Source of the DNA: a bacterium 1XD21-13
Lineage (GTDB): Bacteria; Bacillota; Clostridia; Lachnospirales; Lachnospiraceae
Assembly (NCBI GenBank): GCA_009917555.1
Contig: QZDX01000004.1
Span: forward strand, 223,039-287,038
DNA length: 64,000 nt
Direction of reading: 5' to 3'
The notes below the pieces were generated by a model. That model worked only from the letters and a program-made list of their open reading frames with translations. It was not told the DNA's origin and ran no database searches. This document shows, piece after piece, positions 53,695 to 62,645 of this stretch; positions within the stretch are counted from its first letter, which is position 1; each line of letters starts with the position of its first letter. A program made the position numbers and the translations under genes.

Positions 53695-54158
53695 GGGTGA
53701 CGGTTGATGACGGTGGTGACGGTGTTTTTGGGATACCCCCACGGAAGCCGCTAACTGTCACCGCACATTCTTCCATCCGAAGCCGTAAGGCAGAGGATAG
53801 GCAGGGCGTAAGCCCTGCTTTAAGGGAGTCCAGAGGGAACGTCTGGCACACGACTTTGCAGGGCAAAGTGTAGTGTGTTACACCCTGTAAACGCAGTCGG
53901 AAAAATCGGGAGATTTTTCTGACCGCAGGGGTGGCTTTACGAGCCGAAAAGGGCGAGTAATGCCCACGCCTGCACTTTGCGTTTACGGGGTGTTCTCCCG
54001 CAGGGATGACAGCGGCGGGGATATCCCAATATTGCCGTCATCACCGTCACCGCTGTCACCCGCAGGGCAGAGCCGCCAGCTTTACATGGCTTTAGGTGTC
54101 AATGACAGTAACAGGGGGTATCCCAATACCGCTGTCATCACCGTCACCGCTGTCACCC
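53695..54158. repeat. Three iteron-like repeats around oriT (possible replication origin)
   Basis: Two direct copies (54017-54061, 54114-54158) share GGTATCCCAATA-like starts followed by GTCATCACCGTCACCGCTGT. A third, inverted copy is at 53695-53742. The rightmost copy lies inside the 3' end of the RepA-like gene and encodes its Gly/Asp-rich tail. Iterons next to a RepA-like ATPase and oriT suggest an origin used after excision. Confidence 0.6.
53853..53885 (+). other. Origin of transfer of the mobilizable element (pMV158 type)
   Basis: The inverted repeat ACTTTGC-agg-GCAAAGT is directly followed by GTAGTGTG/TTACAC. The TAGTGTG/TTA core with an ACTTT..AAAGT hairpin before it is the layout of the pMV158 oriT nicked by the MobV relaxase MobM. 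A MobV gene lies next to it. Expected nick after 53877. Confidence 0.8.
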
Positions 54159-55123
54159 GTCTGCCTTGCAAGGGCTATCTGTCTGCCGTCTTTTTTGCGG
54201 CTGTACTGGTAGCCGATACAATTCTCACTTAAAAATGTGGTGCGGTATTCATTGAGCCATTTCGTAATCACCGTGGGGACGGTTTCCGTTTCCCCCATAG
54301 CGGCTAACAGCTCCGTTGCCGTTCCCGTCCATTCCTCCCTGCCCTGCATGAAATCCACCAACCGAAAAAGAACGTCTGGTATCGCTTCTCTGGCAAGCTG
54401 TTCCTGCTCCTTACGCTCCACCAGCTCCCAACTGCAATCACGGAAGCGGAGCGTGAATTCCTGATAGGGCGTGTCCCTGCCTGTCACATACAGCTTTGCG
54501 GCATTGGACGCACGGCTTTCCTGCTGAAGGACAAAGGTAGCGTCCGCACTCCCCGTCAATCCCGTCGTGCCAGACACTTTGTTGAACACGTCGCTGTCGT
54601 TCTGCTTTCGGATGTGGTGTACGACGATGACCGCCAGAGAATGCCTGTCGGCAAAGTCTTTGATAAGGGAGATGTCCCCGTAATCGCTTGCATAGGCGTT
54701 GTCTTTGGATGCGGTACGGACTTTCTGCAAGGTGTCAATCACAATGAGCTTGCTGTCTGGATATTCTTTTAAATAGTCCTCCAACTGCACGATAAGACCG
54801 TCTGACAGCTTATCGCTTGCCACCGCAAAGTGGAGCCGCCCGCTCGCTTCGTCCGTCAAGCGGAACAATCTGTCCTGTATGCGGCAGAACGTGTCCTCAA
54901 GGCAGAGGTAAAGCACGTCGCCCTCCTGTGTCGGCATATCCCACAAGGGGATTCCCTGCGACACGCATAGGCAGAGCTTCAGCATGAGCCAGCTCTTGCC
55001 GATTTTCTGTGAGCCGCAGAACAGGGTTAAGCCCGTGGGTATCAGACCGTCCACCACAAAGGACGGCTTCTCAAGCGGCTCATAGAGCAGCGTGTCGGCG
55101 TTGACCATCTGAAGCTTCTGCAT
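54092..55123 (-). CDS. RepA-like RecA-fold ATPase (replicative helicase type)
   Basis: The ATG at 55123 has AAAGGAGG upstream and gives 343 residues. Walker A is FCGSQKIGKSWL, Walker B LIVIDTLQKV, and IVVHHIRK follows, the plan of RSF1010 RepA-type hexameric helicases/AAA_25 ATPases. The C-terminal part holds a winged-helix-like stretch and a GDSGDGDDSG tail made by the iteron repeat. It suggests that the excised circle can replicate. Confidence 0.75.
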   Translation of the reverse strand: MQKLQMVNADTLLYEPLEKPSFVVDGLIPTGLTLFCGSQKIGKSWLMLKLCLCVSQGIPLWDMPTQEGDVLYLCLEDTFCRIQDRLFRLTDEASGRLHFAVASDKLSDGLIVQLEDYLKEYPDSKLIVIDTLQKVRTASKDNAYASDYGDISLIKDFADRHSLAVIVVHHIRKQNDSDVFNKVSGTTGLTGSADATFVLQQESRASNAAKLYVTGRDTPYQEFTLRFRDCSWELVERKEQEQLAREAIPDVLFRLVDFMQGREEWTGTATELLAAMGETETVPTVITKWLNEYRTTFLSENCIGYQYSRKKDGRQIALARQTGDSGDGDDSGIGIPPVTVIDT

Positions 55124-55275
55124 GGGATTCCTCCTTTCGGGCGGTGTCTTTGGTTTTGTTGCGCATAGGCGTAACCTCCTTAAAATAGATTTACTCCCAC
55201 GAAAAGAAGTGAGAGTATGTAATGCCGCCATCCCCACACCGATAAAAAACGGATTTCTTTTTCGGGCGGTAATCG

Positions 55276-55749
55276 TTAGGGTTGGAGATACTTCCTCATT
55301 TCTGCCTTGACCTTTTCCCTTGCAACTGAAACAGACTTCTGGACAGCGGAAGCGGTGCAATGCTCCATCTCACCAATCTGATAGAAATTGAAATTATACT
55401 CGTAATAGAGCATGAAACGCCACCTTTGTATCTCTGGCAGTCGGGCAACCGCTTTAGCGAATATCTCATTCCGTTCTTTTTCAATCATTCTTTCATCAAG
55501 CGTTTTGGGAACACGCAATGCCCGTCTGTAAAGGGTTTCATCCCATACCTCGTTAAACTCCCTGTGCCGCTGGTTCCATTGCTGAAGGTTTCTGTTTTTC
55601 CGCTCCATCTGCTGAAATTCAACAAATAGCTGTTCTGATACTTCCAGTTCGTGGTGTTCCCCCTGTCCGTCCTTAAAGCTGATAAAATACCTTTTGCCGC
55701 TTTCCGTGGATTCCTCCCGAAGCGTGTATGTCTTTGCCCCGTATGCCAT
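55276..55749 (-). CDS. Sigma-70 region 4-like regulator 1 of the mobilizable element
   Basis: The 157-residue protein ends with ARLPEIQRWRFMLYYEYNFN and IGEMEHCTASAVQKSVSVAR, a sigma-4-like helix-turn-helix. The middle is charged and helical. ATG 55749 follows AGGAGG. No region 2 is present. It precedes the RepA-like gene and may control it. Confidence 0.65.
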   Translation of the reverse strand: MAYGAKTYTLREESTESGKRYFISFKDGQGEHHELEVSEQLFVEFQQMERKNRNLQQWNQRHREFNEVWDETLYRRALRVPKTLDERMIEKERNEIFAKAVARLPEIQRWRFMLYYEYNFNFYQIGEMEHCTASAVQKSVSVAREKVKAEMRKYLQP

Positions 55750-55832
55750 TCTCTTTCCTCCTGCTAAAAAGTGGGAGAGAGTTTTTCCCTCCCCACCCGA
55801 TAGCCCATAGGAAAGCAGGATATATGAGACGC

Positions 55833-56255
55833 TTATAAAATTTTCCGCAGCTTCTTCCGCAGATGGTTTAACCTCGCATAAATAGCCCCTGCCGTTAAAT
55901 GCACAAGCGGGGCAATCTCCTTTGTGGAATATCCCTGCATTTTCAGCAGGACGATTTGTAACGTGCGCCTGTCTACCGTGATTAAAGCAAGGTACAGATT
56001 TTCACTCTCAATCTCGTCCAGTAAATCAGCAACAGACTTTACCTCCGCCTGCTTCTCCCTGTCCGCCATGCCCTCAAGGTATTCGCCGAAGTCGCTCGCC
56101 CATCGGTAAAACCGCCTGTTGGAATTAAAATCTGCCCTGTCGTCTGTGCGGATTTGCTCAATGACCGCTTCGTCAACGCCGCACTCACGCAGAACCTTTT
56201 CCTCGGCTTCTTTCCAGATGCGCCATTTCCTGTCCTCCCGTCCGTGGTTGTATGC
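55833..56255 (-). CDS. Sigma-70 region 4-like regulator 2 of the mobilizable element
   Basis: From ATG 56255 (GGAGG eight bases upstream) the 140-residue protein contains LITVDRRTLQIVLLKMQGYS and KEIAPLVHLTAGAIYARLNH, a sigma-4/LuxR-like helix-turn-helix. The first 60 residues are charged and unrecognised. Likely a regulator of the element. Confidence 0.65.
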   Translation of the reverse strand, partial: AYNHGREDRKWRIWKEAEEKVLRECGVDEAVIEQIRTDDRADFNSNRRFYRWASDFGEYLEGMADREKQAEVKSVADLLDEIESENLYLALITVDRRTLQIVLLKMQGYSTKEIAPLVHLTAGAIYARLNHLRKKLRKIL

Positions 56256-56345
56256 CATCCATATTTCCTCCAATCAGAATTGATTGAGAGGGCAGGGAAA
56301 AGCCCCCTCATTTTCCCAAAGGAAAAAACAAGGGGGCTGAACGCC

Positions 56346-56861
56346 TTAAATTTTGTTTTCGATTATCTTCCTCAGCTTCGCAAGGATTTTGGCTTTGCGC
56401 TTGTTCACAACGCTCTGTGTCACACCTAACCGCAACCCGACTTCCCTCTCGGAAAGTTCTTCAAAGAAGATGGCTTTTATCAACGCCTGCTCACTGCCCG
56501 ACAACAAAGGCAGGGCGGCTTTCAGCCTGTCCACCATTGCCGCACGAACAACGGTTTCCGCAACGTCCACCGCTTCATCAACAACGAAATCAAGCACATT
56601 TCCCTCGCTGTCCGTAAATCCATCCAATGACAGCAGGCTGTGATTCGTGTCCAGTTTTTTCAGATAACGCCACCGCTCTTTCTCCTTGTAGAAATCTGCG
56701 TACTGTTCCCGCACGACTTCAAGCAGGCAGCCCTGCACGGGGATAAACAGCTTGTCCATGTAACTATGGTCGGCTTGCCTGCGGTGGCAAAAATCTGTAT
56801 AAGACAGTTCCACATATCTACCGCTTTCTTTGATATATACTTTTCTTGGTGCATATTTCAC
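56346..56861 (-). CDS. Sigma-70 region 4-like regulator 3 of the mobilizable element
   Basis: The start is GTG 56861 after GGGAGG. The 171-residue product has ALPLLSGSEQALIKAIFFEE and LSEREVGLRLGVTQSVVNKR as its sigma-4-type DNA-binding end, with an unrecognised N-terminal 100 residues. Three such proteins in one element suggest a regulatory cascade, as in phage-like late control; this is inference. Confidence 0.7.
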   Translation of the reverse strand: MKYAPRKVYIKESGRYVELSYTDFCHRRQADHSYMDKLFIPVQGCLLEVVREQYADFYKEKERWRYLKKLDTNHSLLSLDGFTDSEGNVLDFVVDEAVDVAETVVRAAMVDRLKAALPLLSGSEQALIKAIFFEELSEREVGLRLGVTQSVVNKRKAKILAKLRKIIENKI

Positions 56862-57303
56862 CGTAAGTACCTCCCATCTGAATTTTTGAAAATGTAAAAA
56901 TCCAGATGGAGAGGCGGAGAGCGGCAACAAATATCAAATACAGCCCTGCGGCACATTCCGATAAAAAACGACAAAAGAAAAACCGCAAAGGCTCTGTGAC
57001 CTCTACGGTTATAGGAGATATATATTCTGTTAAGTGGAGATTCTACTTCTGGTTTCATGGTGAGAAGTAGCGTTGCATGTACAGGGATTTTTTTAACTGG
57101 CTTCCTGCCAATCCCCGATATGCTATGTATAAGTTAAATCTGCGTTGCATGAGCAGATAGATTACTGCCCGAAAAAAAGACACAAAAAATCCCTCCAAAC
57201 TGAAAACTGGTCTGGAGGGTAACGTCTTTATTTAGGCATGGTAAAGCTGCCCACCGAACCTCGTTTTTTTTATTCGGTGGGCAAGTACCACAATGATTTT
57301 TTA
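56862..57303. other. 442-bp intergenic stretch with two hairpins ending the ABC operon
   Basis: On the - strand CCCTCCA..TGGAGGG (57219-57191) is followed by ATTTTTTGTG, a good intrinsic terminator for the exporter operon. A second hairpin, GCCCACCGAA..TTCGGTGGGC, lies at 57248-57283. The rest (56862-57180) presumably carries the promoter of the sigma-like gene; no gene is visible. Confidence 0.6.
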
Positions 57304-57942
57304 TCAATATCTTTTTCTTCTTTCGTAAATAAAAACTACTGCAATTACCAGCAAACTTAAACCGAAAAGCCATATCTTTGTGGAATAATTGCCTTTTCCC
57401 ATTGAAAACAAATAGAAAATACTATCCTCTGATACATTCCCCAAAGAATTTAAAAGAAAATATCCGATTGACGCCAAGTAACCTACAATAGCAGAATTGC
57501 TGAATATGGCTGCTGCAAATCCAAAGCTCCCCAATGCCATTGCGCTTATCACTGTTCCCGCCACATAAGGCATAAAGGGAAATATACAGTTTTTCCATAC
57601 CATAATTCCAGAGAACAGGCATATCATCAGAATGAGCAGCAGCATTGACATGATGAACCGCAGCAATAAGATTTTCCAATGAGGGATTTTCTTTGTGCAA
57701 ACTACGTCCTGTATTGCCTTAGACTGTTCTGGGGCGGGCAGCGGAGCTATGAGAAATATTCCTGTTAGTATTACAGCCTGTTCCAAACATTCCGCCGAAC
57801 GAACCATATCTAAATTTGCAATCCCCCTTAGTAAAGGAATTATCAGCAAATAAGCCGCCGCCAAAATCAAGTTATTTTTTACTGCCAAAAGAAAGTTTGT
57901 CCTGCATATGCCCAAAACACTTGTGATAGATATTCGCCGCAT
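57304..57942 (-). CDS. ABC-2 type permease subunit 2
   Basis: A 212-residue membrane protein with about six hydrophobic helices. Its start lies inside the last 71 bases of the larger permease gene, with GGAAAGGAAAA upstream, so the two are coupled. With the ATPase and larger permease it forms a three-part exporter of the kind used against lantibiotics and other cationic peptides (CprABC-like or LanFEG-like layout). Confidence 0.7.
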   Translation of the reverse strand: MRRISITSVLGICRTNFLLAVKNNLILAAAYLLIIPLLRGIANLDMVRSAECLEQAVILTGIFLIAPLPAPEQSKAIQDVVCTKKIPHWKILLLRFIMSMLLLILMICLFSGIMVWKNCIFPFMPYVAGTVISAMALGSFGFAAAIFSNSAIVGYLASIGYFLLNSLGNVSEDSIFYLFSMGKGNYSTKIWLFGLSLLVIAVVFIYERRKRY

Positions 57943-59266
57943 TTATTTTTCCTTTCCGCTTAAACTTAAGAACCCATATGGACAGAATGACAAATAGAAT
58001 ACCGATTCCCGCCATAAGCAGCCTGTTCCTGCAAATCATTTGAAATCCATCTTGTATCACTTCATAGCCACGCAACGTATTGTGCCTTATCATCAAAGTT
58101 GCTGCCCCCGTGTCCCCTGACAGTCCAGTTACTCCCTTATCAACCATCCACCAAAGGAATTGAATGGCAATCGCAATCGGAGAGTCTGTGAGCAAAGTGA
58201 AAAATATTCCGATTGCGGATACCGCCATGACCTCTGGCAGAAGCCACCATAAAATGTATTTGATATACGCAAAATAGTCTACTGAAATACCTTTCTCTGC
58301 GCCAAACGATATAAGCGGCACAAGGGATTCAAAACTTAACAGCAAAACAGGCAGGAAAACCATAGTGACACTTGCCAAATATCTTGAAACCACCAGTCTT
58401 GCCGAAGATATTTTTTTGCTGTAAATCAATTCTGACGCATTGCCTATACGGTCTTTCATCCATATAAGCACTACCAAAAATATAGGGTACAAGCCTAGTT
58501 CCAATCCCATATAATCACAAAATAACCGTGCAAAACCGCCTGTCACTTTATCATTGCTGATTGTCTGGTTATATTCCTCACATGCTTCCTCATAAGTCAT
58601 TTCAGACATACCAAAATAGGTAATCATCATTTCGGGGGAGTACTGTGAACCGTTTTCCCCGATAATGCTTTCCATTTCCCGCATTAGCTCTTTGAAATGT
58701 CCATAAGTGACCTGTGATACAAAATGCTTATATTTATCATCTCCGCTTTCTGTGTCTGCCTTATTTCCCATCATCGTATTCAAATTTCCATTTTCATCAA
58801 CACCCATTGCGTCAAAGGAAATAATTGTGCCTGTAACTGCTGGAAAATAGTCTTCTGGCAAATCCTTTAATTGTTCTTCCGTCAATCCCGTTATTTCACA
58901 AAGTATTTCAAGTACACGTTTTTGCTCATCATCGCTAAGTGTAATCGCTTTATAGTATCCAAGGGGATATGTGGCGTAACGGTTGCTTTCATATTCTGAC
59001 AGTAACGCCCTTGTAACGCCCATCATGATTGCCGCCGGGTCATCCTCTGAAACCTTACTGCCAAAGTAATCATCCTCCTCAGATGGTTTGGACAGTAATG
59101 AGCGTTCAAAACCTATATCTGCCGGGGGAATACCCTTTTCCCAATTGATTTCTGTTTTTGTCACTCCCCGAAAATTCTGGAACCAGCTAAAAACCAAAAT
59201 AGCGATAAAGATATAATAAATCACGCTTGCTGCAATCTGTTTACACTCTTTAAAATATAACTTCAT
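57872..59266 (-). CDS. ABC-2 type permease subunit 1 with large outer domain
   Basis: One N-terminal helix (residues 12-30), then about 200 residues of acidic soluble domain, then five to six helices. A large outer loop between helix 1 and the rest is typical of peptide-sensing or peptide-removing permeases. It overlaps the ATPase stop by four bases. Substrate unknown; peptide antibiotic export is inferred from the two-component system next to it. Confidence 0.75.
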   Translation of the reverse strand: MKLYFKECKQIAASVIYYIFIAILVFSWFQNFRGVTKTEINWEKGIPPADIGFERSLLSKPSEEDDYFGSKVSEDDPAAIMMGVTRALLSEYESNRYATYPLGYYKAITLSDDEQKRVLEILCEITGLTEEQLKDLPEDYFPAVTGTIISFDAMGVDENGNLNTMMGNKADTESGDDKYKHFVSQVTYGHFKELMREMESIIGENGSQYSPEMMITYFGMSEMTYEEACEEYNQTISNDKVTGGFARLFCDYMGLELGLYPIFLVVLIWMKDRIGNASELIYSKKISSARLVVSRYLASVTMVFLPVLLLSFESLVPLISFGAEKGISVDYFAYIKYILWWLLPEVMAVSAIGIFFTLLTDSPIAIAIQFLWWMVDKGVTGLSGDTGAATLMIRHNTLRGYEVIQDGFQMICRNRLLMAGIGILFVILSIWVLKFKRKGKINAANIYHKCFGHMQDKLSFGSKK

Positions 59267-60141
59267 CGTTCTATCCCTCCCTCTGTCTGGCTTAAGAGAT
59301 ACATATACCCATCTTCCAACATAGGGGGTTGAAGCATATATTTTTCTTCTGGCTCCACGTCTGACAATACCCTGTACTGTGTGCCTGACTGCGAAGAAAT
59401 GATATTTAAGACAGCATACTTTTCCTTGATATGTTTATCCTGCTTTTTTGCCGCTGAAATAAGGTAAACTTTCCCCTCTGCCTGTCCCACCAGTTCTTCC
59501 GTGCTGCCATTCCATATCATTTTCCCATTGTCCAATACCCCTATATTTTCACAGCACGATTCAACATCCGAAGAAATATGGGTGGAAAGAATCACTATCC
59601 TGTCTTCTGCAAATTCACTTAGCAGATTACGGAAACGAATACGTTCCTCTGGGTCAAGCCCTGCTGTCGGTTCGTCAACAATAAGGATTTTCGGGTTATG
59701 TAACAGTGCCTGTGCAATCCCCAGCCGTCTTTTCATCCCTCCCGATAAAGCCTTTACTTTCGTCCGCATATCTTCTTTTAGATTTACCTGTTCAAGTAAT
59801 GCCAATATTCTTTCTCTTCGGATTTTATCTGGAATTTCCGACAGCAGCCCAAGGTAATCCATTGCGCCATAAACGCTCATACCTCTGTAAAAAGAAAAAT
59901 CCTGCGGGAGATAACCTACGATTTCCCGTATTTTACCTGTTTCTTTGATTGGGATGCCATTTATACTGATTTCCCCGCCTGACGCTTCCGAAAGCGTCGC
60001 CAAAATTCTCATTAGGCTTGTTTTTCCTGCGCCATTCCGCCCAAGAAGCCCGTACATTCCAGAATGGATGGTAACGGATACATTTTCAAGGGCTGTCTTT
60101 TTTCCATAGTTTTTGGAAAGATTTCTTATTACAATTTCCAT
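59263..60141 (-). CDS. ABC transporter ATP-binding protein (peptide exporter type)
   Basis: Walker A LLGRNGAGKTSLMR, signature ALSGGMKRRLGIAQ, Walker B ILIVDEPTAGLDP and switch His in ILSTHISSDVE are intact. The last 75 residues form a small extra domain. It heads the exporter operon, 72 bp after the kinase gene. Confidence 0.9.
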   Translation of the reverse strand: MEIVIRNLSKNYGKKTALENVSVTIHSGMYGLLGRNGAGKTSLMRILATLSEASGGEISINGIPIKETGKIREIVGYLPQDFSFYRGMSVYGAMDYLGLLSEIPDKIRRERILALLEQVNLKEDMRTKVKALSGGMKRRLGIAQALLHNPKILIVDEPTAGLDPEERIRFRNLLSEFAEDRIVILSTHISSDVESCCENIGVLDNGKMIWNGSTEELVGQAEGKVYLISAAKKQDKHIKEKYAVLNIISSQSGTQYRVLSDVEPEEKYMLQPPMLEDGYMYLLSQTEGGIER

Positions 60142-60213
60142 AAATACAAAAACCTCCTTACTTGTGTTGTAAGGAGATTTTATAATAGAAAAGCCAATTT
60201 TCCGAAAAGGATA

Positions 60214-61392
60214 TTAAAAACTTTTTAATTTGGCGGTTACATATGCCCCCTTTTCTTTCTGATTTCCGACATACAATAAACCGCCATGTTTTTCACAAAG
60301 TATCTGACATACGCTTAAGCCTATACCAAAATGCTGTTTTTCCTTATCATTACTGTAAAATACAGTGGTTGCTTTTTCCAAATCTGCCGCTGAAAAACCT
60401 TTCCCGTCATCCTTTACGGTAAGAATGAGAAAATCTTTTTTGTGTGAAAGGTTTATGCTTACTTGTTTTTCTGCATATCTTAATGCGTTCTGCAGGAGAT
60501 TTTCTAAAATCCGAAAAAACACGCCCTTATCTATTTGAATTTTGTCCTCCGTAATATCGTTTGAAATAATGATTTCTTTATTTCCCGCAAGCTGCCGCAC
60601 ATTACTTCTTAATTCATTCAATAATAGCTTCACATTTTCAGACCGTTTTTCAATTTCAATATTTTCAATCTTCTCAATATCCCGAACGCTCTCCACATAT
60701 AGCTCCAAACGGTTTACCGCTCCCTGCATAGATGATACCGTATCTAAAAGCATATCTTCCGTAAGCTTATCCTGTGGGATATTTTTCTCTAAATAGTCTA
60801 AATATCCTTTGAGGACGGTAATCGGCGTTCTTAAATCATGGGATACCGAAGCATTCAATAATTTCCTTTGTTCTAAGGATTCCCACAACGCTTTGTGTTT
60901 TTGCCGAAGCTCCCTGCGCATTTTTTCCATAGAACAGCATAAACGCCCTAACTCATCATCACCGTCATATTCAATGTGAAAGTCAAGATTATCCTCCTGT
61001 ATTCTTTCCACGCCATTTTGTAACTGTGTGATAGGCTCCCGAAGCTTCTTTCGGTAATATATCGCCGCAGCCGCCCCAATCCCGACAGCAATATAAAAAA
61101 CAGGCAGACCAACCATAGCAGCGTAAGAGCCATAATAGGCGACAGTATCCCATGTGCTTAAAGGCTGCCATGTGATATTGTTGTTATCAATATCCAAAAT
61201 ATAATTGCCTGTGTTCTCATCCACCTGAAAATCAGGGGAATTTATCGTCATATACCGTTTCTTTAATATTTCATGCTGCACTTGGTTTGCCGCAAAGATA
61301 GTGACAGACGATAACAGGGCAGTCACACATATCGTAATTAAAAAAGTAACTGCCATAGATGTCTTAAGCGACTTTGTTTTTATTTTGCCCAT
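60214..61392 (-). CDS. Sensor histidine kinase
   Basis: Two transmembrane helices (about 12-32 and 85-110) enclose a short outer loop; a HAMP region follows, then the H-box SVSHDLRTPITVLKG (His near 190), N-box ENLLQNALRYA and G-boxes DDGKGFS and FGIGLSVCQIL. Its start overlaps the regulator stop. It likely senses the compound exported by the adjacent ABC system. Confidence 0.9.
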   Translation of the reverse strand: MGKIKTKSLKTSMAVTFLITICVTALLSSVTIFAANQVQHEILKKRYMTINSPDFQVDENTGNYILDIDNNNITWQPLSTWDTVAYYGSYAAMVGLPVFYIAVGIGAAAAIYYRKKLREPITQLQNGVERIQEDNLDFHIEYDGDDELGRLCCSMEKMRRELRQKHKALWESLEQRKLLNASVSHDLRTPITVLKGYLDYLEKNIPQDKLTEDMLLDTVSSMQGAVNRLELYVESVRDIEKIENIEIEKRSENVKLLLNELRSNVRQLAGNKEIIISNDITEDKIQIDKGVFFRILENLLQNALRYAEKQVSINLSHKKDFLILTVKDDGKGFSAADLEKATTVFYSNDKEKQHFGIGLSVCQILCEKHGGLLYVGNQKEKGAYVTAKLKSF

Positions 61393-62051
61393 TTATAACC
61401 AACTCCCCATACTGTTTCAATATAGTTTTTATCCGTATAAACTGACAGCTTATTCCGTATCTTTCGGATATGTTCTTTTACTACAATGCTGTCGCCCTCG
61501 CCATTATATCCCCAAAGTTTTTCATAGATGGTTTCCCTGTCAAAAACCATGCCTGCATTTTGGGAAAGAAAACGGATAATCTCAAATTCTTTATTTGAGA
61601 AGTCTAACTGTTCCTTACCATAAAATACCGTTCGGCTATTGTAATCAATAATCAATTCTTCATCAAACCTTAGATTTTCTGCCGTGCCTTTTCTTTCTTC
61701 ACGCCGAAGGTGTGCCGAAATTCTTGCCAATAATTCATCCATGCGAAAAGGTTTCGTAATATAATCATCTCCGCCGACAGACAGCCCCTTTATCACATCC
61801 CGTTCCGTTACCCGTGCTGTCAAAAAAATAATCGGGCAGGATATATGCCCTCGGATAAGCTGGCACAATTCCAATCCATCCATTTCTGGAATATTGATAT
61901 CCAACAATATAATATCTGGTATTACATTTAATAGTTCTAACGCTTTTTTTGCATTTTCCGCTGTATATACGGAAAATTCTTCTCCTAAACATTTTTCCAT
62001 CATGGATAATATCATTTCTTCATCATCAATAATCAGTATCTTGTATTTCAT
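61380..62051 (-). CDS. OmpR-type response regulator
   Basis: Receiver with IIDDEE, phospho-acceptor Asp in IILLDINIPEMDG and Lys in DDYITKPFRMDELL. The C-terminal winged helix (LSQNAGMVFDRETIYEKLWG, VKEHIRKIRNKL) is OmpR/PhoB type. ATG 62051 has AAGGAG eight bases upstream. It should activate the exporter operon downstream. Confidence 0.9.
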   Translation of the reverse strand: MKYKILIIDDEEMILSMMEKCLGEEFSVYTAENAKKALELLNVIPDIILLDINIPEMDGLELCQLIRGHISCPIIFLTARVTERDVIKGLSVGGDDYITKPFRMDELLARISAHLRREERKGTAENLRFDEELIIDYNSRTVFYGKEQLDFSNKEFEIIRFLSQNAGMVFDRETIYEKLWGYNGEGDSIVVKEHIRKIRNKLSVYTDKNYIETVWGVGYKWAK

Positions 62052-62211
62052 AGGCAATGCTCCTTATCAGTTAATCCCTTTATCGTAGCCGATAAAAGAC
62101 AAATTTTCGACAATTTCACGCCAAGTGATTATAATTATACCCGTTATTTCCATTGCTATCAACAGCATTGCATACGGGCGGCAGAAATCACTTTCTACCG
62201 CCCGTGTGTAG

Positions 62212-62586
62212 CTATGCAAAAATAATTTCCTCGTTCACAATCTCCCTTGCACAAGCCCTTATGTTACCTAGCCGCCCTGTCCATTCTAAGGCGTTTTCTT
62301 CCTTTAGGCGTTCCGTTATGCCCTGTGCCTGTTTCATGCCCTCTATGAGCCTTTCAAAGCGTTCCTGCGCCTGCTTGTCGATGTCGGCAAGGTAAGAATT
62401 GAGCCTACCGCTTGTGAGCATATTGGTGTATGTAACTTTGTGGTACTGCTTCAGATAGTCCAGATGCCGCTGTCCCCATGTGCTTATGGGCTGTTCTTCT
62501 TCATCTGGTACGGTTAAGCATGGAATAAGATAATCTCCTTGTCGCTCGTATTTGCCGCCCAGTTCCTCAAAAATCGTCTTTGCCAT
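62212..62586 (-). CDS. tnpV: TnpV-like protein
   Basis: MAKTIFEELGGKYERQGDYL, then ISTWGQRHLDYLKQYHKVTY and SGRLNSYLADIDKQAQERF match TnpV, a small helical protein found on Tn4451 and many Clostridia elements. GGAGG precedes the ATG. It is the first gene inside the right edge of the element. Function not established. Confidence 0.85.
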   Translation of the reverse strand: MAKTIFEELGGKYERQGDYLIPCLTVPDEEEQPISTWGQRHLDYLKQYHKVTYTNMLTSGRLNSYLADIDKQAQERFERLIEGMKQAQGITERLKEENALEWTGRLGNIRACAREIVNEEIIFA

Positions 62587-62645
62587 CGTCTGTTACCTCC
62601 ACATTCTTTTTTTATTTTGAATGTCCGCAAAATCCGTCCTACATC

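Larger units (their letters stand above)
49345..62645. mobile_element. Integrated mobilizable element inserted in the helicase gene
   Basis: Both edges carry GA on the - strand (49346-49345 and 62645-62644), and removal restores an unbroken helicase frame. Terminal inverted repeats lie inside the edges: GACGGtcATTTTttGCGGAC on the left and GTCCGCAAAATCCGTC on the right. Contents: serine recombinase, two small proteins, ParB-like, MobV relaxase, oriT, iteron-like repeats, RepA-like ATPase, three sigma-like proteins, ABC exporter with a two-component system, TnpV. It has no mating-channel genes and must borrow them, for example from its host ICE. GA-targeting is known for TnpX of Tn4451. Confidence 0.9.

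Noticed and set aside
53695..54158. CRISPR array
   Set aside because: Only three imperfect copies, one inverted and one coding, without regular spacers or cas genes.
62514..62645. The 3' part of the frame that seems to extend the helicase to 62514
   Set aside because: Beyond the GA at 62645 the frame runs through the right end of the mobilizable element and tnpV in a different frame; these residues are not helicase sequence.
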